NCBI RefSeq assembly: GCF_024639685.1
Contig: NZ_JAHEHX010000001.1
Location: 147,339-211,338 of the forward strand
Direction of reading: 5' to 3'
DNA: 64,000 nt
Origin: Polaribacter sp.
GTDB lineage: Bacteria > Bacteroidota > Bacteroidia > Flavobacteriales > Flavobacteriaceae
A program made the position numbers and the translations under genes. Shown here piece by piece: positions 8,338 to 15,274 of this stretch (the stretch's first letter is position 1; each line of letters starts with the position of its first letter). Under the pieces are notes generated by a model. The model searched no databases and was not told the DNA's origin. It worked only from the letters and a program-made list of their open reading frames with translations.

Positions 8338-8345
8338 CAAAAGTA
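8338..8345 (-). promoter_or_regulatory. Promoter -7 box of pdxA
   Basis: TACTTTTG on the minus strand matches TAnnTTTG, 34 nt before the pdxA start. The two divergent boxes are only 6 bp apart. Confidence 0.4.
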
Positions 8346-8361
8346 ACTAATTTTTAATGAT

Positions 8362-8946
8362 ATGTTTACAGGAATAATTGAAACACTTGGTACCGTAAAA
8401 AATGTAGTTAAAGAACAAGAAAATGTTCATTTAACCATAGAAAGTGGTATTACTAACGAGTTAAAGGTTGATCAAAGTGTGGCTCATAATGGAGTTTGCT
8501 TAACTGTGGTTAATATTAATAACAACGAATATACTGTTACTGCCATTAAAGAAACGTTAGACAAAACCAATATTGGTCAACTAAAAACCTCTGATATTGT
8601 AAACCTTGAACGTGCAATGAAATTGGGTGATAGATTAGATGGACATATTGTACAAGGGCACGTAGATGAAACCGGCATTTGTAAAAGTGTTAAAGATGAA
8701 AATGGAAGTACTGTATACACGTTTGAGTATATTTCTAATAAAAATAACGTTACTATAGAGAAGGGGTCAATTACAATAAATGGAGTTAGTTTAACAGTCG
8801 TGAATTCTACGAAATCTGGGTTTTCTGTAGCTATTATACCTTACACTTGGGAAAATACCACGTTTAAAACTTTACAAGTTGGCGACACTGTTAACTTAGA
8901 GTTCGATGTAATTGGCAAATACGTAGCTCGCTTAACAAACTTGTAA
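8362..8946 (+). CDS. ribE: Riboflavin synthase, alpha subunit
   Basis: The 194-residue protein starts MFTGIIETLGTV and contains two homologous lumazine-binding barrels: the first with SVAHNGVCLTVVNI, the second with GSITINGVSLTVV. It converts two 6,7-dimethyl-8-ribityllumazine molecules into riboflavin. The GHIVQGHVDETG linker is the normal junction between the halves. A short Cys-rich gene follows 13 bp later, suggesting co-transcription. The length is normal for the family. Confidence 0.96.
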   Translation: MFTGIIETLGTVKNVVKEQENVHLTIESGITNELKVDQSVAHNGVCLTVVNINNNEYTVTAIKETLDKTNIGQLKTSDIVNLERAMKLGDRLDGHIVQGHVDETGICKSVKDENGSTVYTFEYISNKNNVTIEKGSITINGVSLTVVNSTKSGFSVAIIPYTWENTTFKTLQVGDTVNLEFDVIGKYVARLTNL

Positions 8947-8959
8947 TAACATTCAATTA

Positions 8960-9130
8960 GTGGCAGAGTCTAGAGTAAAATACTGTGAAATCTGTAAAAA
9001 AGAATTTTCTACTATGTTTAGAATACAATATAAACAACCTAAAAAATGGGTTTTTACTTGTGAACAGTGTTTGTTAAATGTGAAAAAAGATAATCCTCTT
9101 TACGTTTATGGAGGCACTTGGAAGAGATAG
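8960..9130 (+). CDS. Small Cys-rich conserved protein with two CxxC pairs (56 residues)
   Basis: This frame starts at GTG 8960 (VAESRVKYCEICKKEF) and ends at TAG 9128-9130. It has CEIC near the N-terminus and CEQC near residue 35 (WVFTCEQCLLNVKKDN), the spacing of a zinc ribbon or rubredoxin-like knuckle, and ends YVYGGTWKR. I recall the pattern as a short conserved protein of Flavobacteriia of unknown role. It lies 13 bp after ribE and ends 2 bp before the convergent holB, so the space is fully used. There is no ATG, so the GTG start is inferred. Confidence 0.75.
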   Translation: MAESRVKYCEICKKEFSTMFRIQYKQPKKWVFTCEQCLLNVKKDNPLYVYGGTWKR

Positions 9131-9132
9131 GG

Positions 9133-10275
9133 CTATAATTTTTCTTCTTTTTTATGTAAAAATCGAGTTAATTTCATAGAAAGATCTAACAAAATAATTT
9201 TAGCATTACCATTTCTCTCTATATGATACATTGCCTCACTGATTTCTTTTTCTATTTCTAGAATATTTTCAGAGTGAACAAATGGTGCAAATTTAGACAA
9301 CTGAAAGTTGGTTTTTGTTTCCATAAAAACCAAATGCACAGACTTATAGTTCATTAACAACGCTTGCCTAAAGAACTGTAAACAATAGGCTAAAAATTGC
9401 TTTTGTGTTTCTCTACCTGTTTTTGCAATAGTATCTGACCAAGAAATTAATTGCTGCACAACTGTAGCATTTCCTTTCGCTTTAAAAGCAGTTCTTATCC
9501 AAGCGATAAACCATTCTTCAAAAATTAGATCCGCTGAATCATTATGAAGAATATGAAATGCCTTATTTAAATTCCCCTCTGCCTGTTGTGCAATATTAGC
9601 TGCTTTCTTTTCTTCTACTTGATGATTTACAACCAAAGTGTTTGCAATATCTTGTTCCGATAATGCAGGAAAATGTAGCGCTTGGCAACGAGATTTTATG
9701 GTATTTATAATCTGCTCTTCGTTTTCTGTTATTAATAAAAAAACGGTTTTTTCTGGTGGCTCTTCAATCAGTTTCAATAATTTATTGGCAGCAGCAATAT
9801 TCATTTTTTCTGCCATCCAAATTATCATCACTTTAAAGCCGCCTTCATAACTTTTGAGTTTTAATTTTTTTACAACGTCTTCTGCTTCATCAACATTAAT
9901 TAAACCTTGCTTATTCTCTACTCCTATATGTTGTAACCAATTGAATAAACTCCCATAAGGTTGATGTTCTATAAAATTGCGCCATTCCTCTAAAAACAAA
10001 TTACTAACAGGGTGTTTCTTTACAACATCGTTAGTCGTTACAGGAAATGCAAAATGCAAGTCTGGATGTTGTAGCTTGTTGCATTTTAAATTACAGGTAT
10101 CTGCATCTGAAGAAAAATTACACAATAAAAATTGCGCATAAGCAATTGCCATTGGCAGAGTGCCTGAACCTTCTTTACCTACAAATAATTGTGCATGAGG
10201 TATTCTACCATTTTCAGCAGATTTTTGAAGGTGATTTTTTATATGTTCCTGACCTATGATTTGGTTGAAAAGCAT
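9133..10275 (-). CDS. holB: DNA polymerase III, delta' subunit
   Basis: The 380-residue protein has the clamp-loader AAA+ fold: MLFNQIIGQEHIKNHLQKSA at the start, a P-loop region GKEGSGTLPMA that lacks the normal GKT (as is common for delta', which does not hydrolyse ATP), NKLLKLIEEPPEKTVFLLIT near residue 170 and INTIKSRCQALHF (sensor/SRC region) near 190. The four-Cys zinc module expected around residues 50-75 is only partly present (CNFSSDADTCNLKCNKL). It helps load the sliding clamp at the replication fork. It is transcribed alone, from a box only 4 nt before the ATG. Confidence 0.92.
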   Translation of the reverse strand: MLFNQIIGQEHIKNHLQKSAENGRIPHAQLFVGKEGSGTLPMAIAYAQFLLCNFSSDADTCNLKCNKLQHPDLHFAFPVTTNDVVKKHPVSNLFLEEWRNFIEHQPYGSLFNWLQHIGVENKQGLINVDEAEDVVKKLKLKSYEGGFKVMIIWMAEKMNIAAANKLLKLIEEPPEKTVFLLITENEEQIINTIKSRCQALHFPALSEQDIANTLVVNHQVEEKKAANIAQQAEGNLNKAFHILHNDSADLIFEEWFIAWIRTAFKAKGNATVVQQLISWSDTIAKTGRETQKQFLAYCLQFFRQALLMNYKSVHLVFMETKTNFQLSKFAPFVHSENILEIEKEISEAMYHIERNGNAKIILLDLSMKLTRFLHKKEEKL

Positions 10276-10279
10276 GAAG

Positions 10280-10287
10280 CAAATATA
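10280..10287 (-). promoter_or_regulatory. Promoter -7 box of holB
   Basis: TATATTTG on the minus strand matches TAnnTTTG. Only four nucleotides separate it from the holB ATG, so the mRNA may start at or next to the start codon. Confidence 0.5.
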
Positions 10288-10350
10288 GAACTTTAGAAAT
10301 TTTTTTGGTTGGTTTTTGTTCTTTTAATGTAGTAACTTGTCAAAAAAATA

Positions 10351-11130
10351 ATGATGAAAAAATTATTTCAAATCTTAAATGGACTAGCTTTTGGTGCTGT
10401 AATTTTTGTCAACTACCTTTCTAATACTGGCGCAATGGGTGGCAAAACTATTGGTAGTGTGTCAAACAACATACAATCTTTATTTACACCTGCTGGCTAT
10501 GCTTTTTCTATTTGGGGAATTATTTATTTAGGGTTATTTGGGTTTATTGTTTATCAAGGTAAAGGGTTATTTAGTAAGGTGAAAAACAATGATTTTATTC
10601 TTAAAATTGGTCCTTGGTTTATACTATCTTCCATAGCAAATTGTTTGTGGGTTTTTACTTGGATTTATGGATATACAGGACTTTCTTGCCTTTGTATTTT
10701 TAGTTTACTTTTTGCATTAATGAAAATTGTTGCACGTTTAAACATTACTGATTTTTTGGTTTTAAAACCTGTAAAAGTGTTAGTGATTTTACCATTTATA
10801 ATCTACAGTAGCTGGGTAACTGTTGCTAGTGTTGCTAATGTCTCTTCTTATTTGGTAAAAATAAATTGGGATGGCTTTGGTATTAGTTCAATACTTTGGG
10901 CCATAATAATGATTGTAGTAGCCAGTTTCATTAATATTATCGTTCTTTTTAAAAAAAATCTAACTGCTTTTCCCTACGTTGGTGCTTGGGCTTTATTCGC
11001 AATTGGCATAGCTAATAAATTCAATTATGTAATAGTGGCAAATACCGCGTTTGCATTTGCTGTTCTTCTTCTTATAGCAGGAACATACCATTTATTTCAT
11101 AAAAATAAACCAATATTTATCAGGGAATAA
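10351..11130 (+). CDS. TspO/MBR-related membrane protein
   Basis: The 259-residue protein has about seven hydrophobic segments. The segment SLFTPAGYAFSIWGIIYLGL near residue 48 is the hallmark of tryptophan-rich sensory/TspO-like membrane proteins, and further Trp residues occur in LWVFTWIYGYTG. Ordinary TspO proteins are about 160 residues with five TM segments; this is the longer variant known as a TspO-related family. Binding of tetrapyrroles or other hydrophobic ligands is known for short TspO but cannot be assumed here. There is no operon partner: pgk starts 103 bp later with its own promoter box. Confidence 0.75.
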   Translation: MMKKLFQILNGLAFGAVIFVNYLSNTGAMGGKTIGSVSNNIQSLFTPAGYAFSIWGIIYLGLFGFIVYQGKGLFSKVKNNDFILKIGPWFILSSIANCLWVFTWIYGYTGLSCLCIFSLLFALMKIVARLNITDFLVLKPVKVLVILPFIIYSSWVTVASVANVSSYLVKINWDGFGISSILWAIIMIVVASFINIIVLFKKNLTAFPYVGAWALFAIGIANKFNYVIVANTAFAFAVLLLIAGTYHLFHKNKPIFIRE

Positions 11131-11204
11131 TGACTGCCTGGTTACCTTCGAAAACGATATCTTAACTTTTATAATTTCCACTACTTTAAACTTAAATAAA
11201 AAAG

Positions 11205-11212
11205 TATTTTTG
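11205..11212 (+). promoter_or_regulatory. Promoter -7 box of pgk
   Basis: TATTTTTG matches TAnnTTTG and sits 21 nt before the ATG; a TTT lies 17 bp upstream in the place of the -33 element. Confidence 0.45.
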
Positions 11213-11233
11213 TTTTAAACCGATACAAAACTC

Positions 11234-12421
11234 ATGAAAACCTTAAACGATTTTAATTTTAACAATAAAAAAGCTACAATTAGAGTAGACTTTAATGTCC
11301 CATTGAATGCTAATTTTGATGTAACAGATACTACTAGAATACAAGCTGCGAAACATACAATTATAAAAGTTTTAGAAGATGGTGGAAGCTGTATTTTAAT
11401 GTCTCATTTAGGAAGACCTAAAGGGAAGCAAAATGAATTTTCTTTGCAACATATTATCAAAGATGTTGTAGATGTAATTGGTTGTAATGTGAAATTTGTT
11501 GAAGATTGTATAGGTCCCAAAGCAGAGGAAGCTGCAGCTAATTTAGAGCCAGGAGAAATTCTACTTTTAGAAAATTTACGATTTTATGAAGAAGAAAAAA
11601 ATGGTGATTTAGCCTTTGCAGAGAAACTATCTAAATTGGGAGATATTTATATAAATGATGCTTTTGGAACAGCGCATAGAGCACATGCATCGACTACAAT
11701 TATTGCTCAATTTTTTGAAGATAAAAAATGTTTTGGAAACTTATTGGCAAGAGAAATTGAAAGTATAGATAAAGTATTAAACAACTCAGAAAAACCAGTT
11801 TTAGCAATTTTAGGTGGAGCAAAAGTATCATCTAAAATTACAGTAATCGAAAATATTTTAGACAAAGTAGACCATTTAATTGTTGGTGGTGGTATGACTT
11901 TTACTTTTATTAAAGCACAAGGTGGTTCTGTTGGAGATTCTATTTGTGAAGACGATAAAATGGAATTGGCTCTAGAAATTTTAAAACAAGCAAAAGAAAA
12001 AGGTGTTGAAGTACATATCCCTGTAGATGTAATTGCCGCAGACGATTTTGATAACAATGCAAATACAAAGGTTGTAGATGTTACTCAAATTCCTGATGGC
12101 TGGCAAGGCTTAGATGCTGGCCCAAAATCTCTAGAAAATTTTGACGAAGTTATAAATAAGTGTAAAACTATTTTATGGAACGGCCCTTTAGGTGTTTTTG
12201 AAATGGAGTCTTTTGCAAAAGGTACAATTGCACTTGGTAACTCTATAGACAATGCTACTAAAAACGGAGCTTTTTCTTTAGTTGGTGGAGGTGATTCTGT
12301 TGCGGCCGTGAAGCAGTTTGGCTTTGCAGATAAGGTAAGCTATGTTTCTACAGGTGGTGGTGCAATGTTAGAAATGTTAGAAGGTAAATCTCTACCAGGT
12401 ATAGAAGCAATTTTAAAATAA
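11234..12421 (+). CDS. pgk: Phosphoglycerate kinase
   Basis: The 395-residue protein has the standard two-domain plan: [12 protein letters not shown] near residue 16, SHLGRPKGK near 58, the substrate arginines in [16 protein letters not shown] near 113, the hinge region near 170-190 ([14 protein letters not shown]), and the ATP-binding [13 protein letters not shown] near 352. It transfers phosphate from 1,3-bisphosphoglycerate to ADP in glycolysis. It is monocistronic, with its own promoter box and a hairpin downstream. Confidence 0.98.
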   Translation: MKTLNDFNFNNKKATIRVDFNVPLNANFDVTDTTRIQAAKHTIIKVLEDGGSCILMSHLGRPKGKQNEFSLQHIIKDVVDVIGCNVKFVEDCIGPKAEEAAANLEPGEILLLENLRFYEEEKNGDLAFAEKLSKLGDIYINDAFGTAHRAHASTTIIAQFFEDKKCFGNLLAREIESIDKVLNNSEKPVLAILGGAKVSSKITVIENILDKVDHLIVGGGMTFTFIKAQGGSVGDSICEDDKMELALEILKQAKEKGVEVHIPVDVIAADDFDNNANTKVVDVTQIPDGWQGLDAGPKSLENFDEVINKCKTILWNGPLGVFEMESFAKGTIALGNSIDNATKNGAFSLVGGGDSVAAVKQFGFADKVSYVSTGGGAMLEMLEGKSLPGIEAILK

Positions 12422-12443
12422 TTTTGAAATAAAAATTACATTA

Positions 12444-12480
12444 AAAGTTGAAAATATAGATTATATTTTCAGCTTTGTTA
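12444..12480 (+). terminator. Hairpin downstream of pgk
   Basis: AAAGTTGAAAATATA pairs with TATATTTTCAGCTTT (one G-U) across a 3-nt loop. The T-tract after it is weak, so it may act mainly in mRNA stability. Confidence 0.5.
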
Positions 12481-12572
12481 TTCCTAGAATTAACCATTAA
12501 CATAAAAAAATTCAAATCCGTGAAGTCTTTTTAGTTTTAAAGACGAAATCGAAAAGCAGTGGTTAAAAGTAA

Positions 12573-12926
12573 TTAAGCTTCTTTTCTTATTAGTAAAAAC
12601 ATTTCGTTTTCTATTGCCAAATAGCCCTCATTATAAACATAAAAATAGGTATTTCCTGTTTTAGTCTTATAGATAGATGTAAAGAATTGAAAATCGAAAC
12701 CTTTGTCATATAATTTGGTTCTAGTTACTTTGATTTTACCTGTAACATTTAAATCAGATAAAATTTTATAATTTTTTCTCAACCTATTATTAATATTTCT
12801 AATTAGGTTTTTACTGTCTTTATTTACTTTATTATTATGCGAATTTCTACAATAATCAGAACAGAATTTCTTATCCAATCTACCTTTTATAACTTCTCCA
12901 CACTCTAAACAACTTCTTTTTTCCAT
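12573..12926 (-). CDS. Zinc-ribbon-like protein of unknown function
   Basis: The 117-residue protein starts MEKRSCLECGEVIKGRLDKK and carries CLEC near the N-terminus and CSDYC about 14 residues later, a probable zinc-binding module of the kind seen in DUF2116-type short zinc proteins. It is followed by a basic segment rich in Asn and Lys and a C-terminal part with SIYKTKTGNTYFYVYNEGYL. I choose the ATG at 12926 because the frame upstream (MLYIYW) has no sign of conservation. It could bind RNA or DNA; nothing around it says more. Confidence 0.65.
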   Translation of the reverse strand: MEKRSCLECGEVIKGRLDKKFCSDYCRNSHNNKVNKDSKNLIRNINNRLRKNYKILSDLNVTGKIKVTRTKLYDKGFDFQFFTSIYKTKTGNTYFYVYNEGYLAIENEMFLLIRKEA

Positions 12927-13024
12927 CCAATAAATGTACAACAATTTATTCGATTACAAACGACTACAAATATTTACAACCGAAAGTAAGTGCTTTTAAA
13001 CCGGTTAAACTTTTGATGGTGTTG

Positions 13025-13032
13025 CATCTTTG
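13025..13032 (+). promoter_or_regulatory. Probable promoter box of ssb
   Basis: CATCTTTG differs from TAnnTTTG in one base; TTA lies 17 bp upstream. The leader to ATG at 13128 would be about 90 nt. Confidence 0.3.
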
Positions 13033-13127
13033 CAGTGTTATAAATGCTAAACGTTTTTTAGTATCTATTTAACAACAAATTAAATTATAACCCTGCATTT
13101 AAAAACAGATGCACAAAAACTTATCTT

Positions 13128-13463
13128 ATGAGTACGTTAAGAAACAAATTACAGTTAATTGGAAATTTAGGAAACAACCCAGAAATCATCACTTTAGATA
13201 GTGGTAAAAAATTAGCAAAATTCTCTATTGCTACCAATGAAAGTTATAAAAATGCGAATGGTGAAAAAGTAACAGATACTCAATGGCATAATATTGTAGC
13301 TTGGAATAAAACTGCAGATATTATAGAAAGGTATCTGCAAAAAGGAAATGAAGTTGCTATAGAAGGTAAACTTACCAGCAGAAACTATGAAACAAAAGAA
13401 GGTGAAAAGAGATATGTAACAGAAATTGTCTGCAATGAGTTACTAATGTTAGGCAACAAATAG
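13128..13463 (+). CDS. ssb: Single-stranded DNA-binding protein, short form
   Basis: The 111-residue protein is essentially one OB fold: LRNKLQLIGNLGNNPEI at the start, LAKFSIATNESYKNANGEKV, TQWHNIVAWNKTADIIERYL and GNEVAIEGKLTSRNYE. The acidic C-terminal tail with a DF/PF end that recruits partner proteins in typical SSB is missing; the protein ends CNELLMLGNK. A second, full-length SSB is therefore likely elsewhere, and this copy may work in recombination, competence or a special state. It stands alone with a strong terminator. Confidence 0.9.
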   Translation: MSTLRNKLQLIGNLGNNPEIITLDSGKKLAKFSIATNESYKNANGEKVTDTQWHNIVAWNKTADIIERYLQKGNEVAIEGKLTSRNYETKEGEKRYVTEIVCNELLMLGNK

Positions 13464-13469
13464 CTTTAT

Positions 13470-13503
13470 AAAGTCTGGATTTACAATCCAGACTTTTATT
13501 TTT
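13470..13503 (+). terminator. Terminator after ssb
   Basis: AAAGTCTGGATT and AATCCAGACTTT form a perfect 12-bp stem with loop TAC, followed by TATTTTTT. Confidence 0.85.
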
Positions 13504-13553
13504 TAGAGCTGTAAAAGTTTTACTAACTTCACGTGAAATTTAGCGCACTAAAA

Positions 13554-14711
13554 ATGAAATCTATTCTTAAGCAAAGACTAAAGTACCTCTTATTTTCTTC
13601 GTTATCTGTCTTTTTACTTGCATGTCCCACAGAAAAAGAACCTGATACTGATGTTCCCATTTTACCAGATTCTACTAAAAGTGAATTTTATCTTGGTGCA
13701 GATTTATCTTATGTAAATGAAATGGAAAACTGTGGAGTAAACTATAAAAATAAATATGGAGATACAGAAGACGTGTTCAAAATTTTTGCTGATGGAGGAA
13801 ACAATTTAGTTCGTGTTCGTCTATGGCATAAGCCAACTTGGACCAACTACTCTAACTACGAAGATGTAGAAAAAACAATTCAAAGAGCAAAAAACACAAA
13901 TACAAAAGTACTTTTAGATTTTCATTATTCAGATGATTGGGCAGATCCTGGAAAACAAGAAATACCTAAAGCCTGGTTACCAGTTGTAGACAATTTATCA
14001 GTTTTAGGAGATTCTATCTATAATTATACTTATAAAGTTTTAAACAAATTATCACGCAAAAATCTACTGCCAGAAATGGTTCAAGTGGGGAATGAAATTA
14101 ATTTGATGATACTGCAGAAAGACAATAATGCAAATGCTATGGATTGGTCTAGAAATTCCTATTTAATTAATAAAGGTATAAAAGCAGTAAGAGATTTGTC
14201 ATTAGCAAAAAACAAGAATATAGAAGTAATGCTGCATATTGCCCAGCCAGAAAATGGAATTTGGTGGTTTAAGGAAGCAAATGAAAATGGAGTTACAGAT
14301 TTCGATTGGATTGGTTTATCTTATTACCCTAATTGGTCTCAATATACCATTCAAGATGTAACACCTGTTTTAAAAGGATTAATTGACACCTACAATAAAA
14401 AATTAATGATTGTAGAAGCAGCCTATCCATTTAGCCTTTTAAATGCAGATAATACAAATAATATTTTAGGAACAGATGCTTTAATTTCTGGGTATGATGC
14501 TACTCAAGTTGGGCAATTAAAATATCTTCTAGACTTAAAAACAGCCATAAAAAATTCAGGTGGTTCTGGTTTAGTTTATTGGGAGCCTGCTTGGGTCTCT
14601 AACAATTGCTCTACAAGGTGGGGCCAAGGCTCTCATTGGGACAATGCCACTTTATTTGATGCCAATTACAAACCAACCTTAGGTTTCGACTTCTATAGTT
14701 CAGAGAATTAA
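13554..14711 (+). CDS. Arabinogalactan endo-beta-1,4-galactanase, GH53 family lipoprotein
   Basis: The 385-residue protein starts with a lipoprotein signal (LFSSLSVFLLACPTEKEPDT, Cys near residue 25). The catalytic domain shows GH53 motifs: EFYLGADLSYVNEMENCG, VRVRLWHKPTW, VLLDFHYSDDWADPGKQ, an acid/base Glu in PEMVQVGNEINLM near residue 180, and a nucleophile Glu in LMIVEAAYPF near 290. The family cleaves beta-1,4-galactan, found in plant pectin and some algal material. It probably sits on the outer membrane surface or in the periplasm. No SusCD pair or other glycosidase lies nearby, so it is a solitary enzyme. I prefer ATG 13554 to GTG 13533. Confidence 0.9.
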   Translation: MKSILKQRLKYLLFSSLSVFLLACPTEKEPDTDVPILPDSTKSEFYLGADLSYVNEMENCGVNYKNKYGDTEDVFKIFADGGNNLVRVRLWHKPTWTNYSNYEDVEKTIQRAKNTNTKVLLDFHYSDDWADPGKQEIPKAWLPVVDNLSVLGDSIYNYTYKVLNKLSRKNLLPEMVQVGNEINLMILQKDNNANAMDWSRNSYLINKGIKAVRDLSLAKNKNIEVMLHIAQPENGIWWFKEANENGVTDFDWIGLSYYPNWSQYTIQDVTPVLKGLIDTYNKKLMIVEAAYPFSLLNADNTNNILGTDALISGYDATQVGQLKYLLDLKTAIKNSGGSGLVYWEPAWVSNNCSTRWGQGSHWDNATLFDANYKPTLGFDFYSSEN

Positions 14712-14796
14712 ATTATAGAATTGTTAAATTATTTCTGGCATTATTTTCAATTAGAATTTTTTGTAACTTACAAATCAAATTCTAAAAATATTTCCT

Positions 14797-15255
14797 ATGC
14801 CAAACTATACGTTAAATATCAATGGAACAAATCAATCTGTTACTACAGATGAAGACACTCCCCTTTTATGGGTTTTAAGAGATGAACTAAATTTAGTAGG
14901 CACAAAGTTTGGTTGTGGAATTGCACAATGTGGTGCTTGTACTGTACATTTAGATGGAACAGCTGTAAGAAGTTGTCAAATGAAAGTTTCACTTTTAGAT
15001 GATGTAAAAATTACAACTATAGAAGGATTATCTGAAGATGGTAAACACCCTGTTCAAGAAGCTTGGAAAGAAATCGATGTTCCACAATGTGGTTATTGTC
15101 AATCAGGTCAAATTATGACAGCATCTGCTTTTTTAAACGAAAATAGTAATCCATCTGAAGAAAAAATTAGAGAGGCAATGCATGGTAATATTTGTAGGTG
15201 TGCCTCTTATAATAGAATAGAAAAAGCAGTAAAAATAGCTGCAGAAAAAATGTAA
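14797..15255 (+). CDS. Molybdenum hydroxylase, [2Fe-2S] subunit (IorA-like)
   Basis: The 152-residue protein has an N-terminal plant-type ferredoxin domain with CGIAQCGACTVHLDG (residues about 48-62) and a C-terminal helical domain with the second cluster, QCGYCQSGQIM and GNICRCASY. This is the small subunit of two-subunit enzymes such as isoquinoline 1-oxidoreductase or aldehyde dehydrogenase of the xanthine oxidase family. It passes electrons from the molybdenum site in the large subunit encoded 10-20 bp downstream. Confidence 0.92.
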   Translation: MPNYTLNINGTNQSVTTDEDTPLLWVLRDELNLVGTKFGCGIAQCGACTVHLDGTAVRSCQMKVSLLDDVKITTIEGLSEDGKHPVQEAWKEIDVPQCGYCQSGQIMTASAFLNENSNPSEEKIREAMHGNICRCASYNRIEKAVKIAAEKM

Positions 15256-15274
15256 TCACTAAAGTTTGAAGAAC

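Noticed and set aside
13527..13542. CACGTG core near 13533 as a parS site
   Set aside because: Alignment to TGTTTCACGTGAAACA leaves about five mismatches of sixteen.
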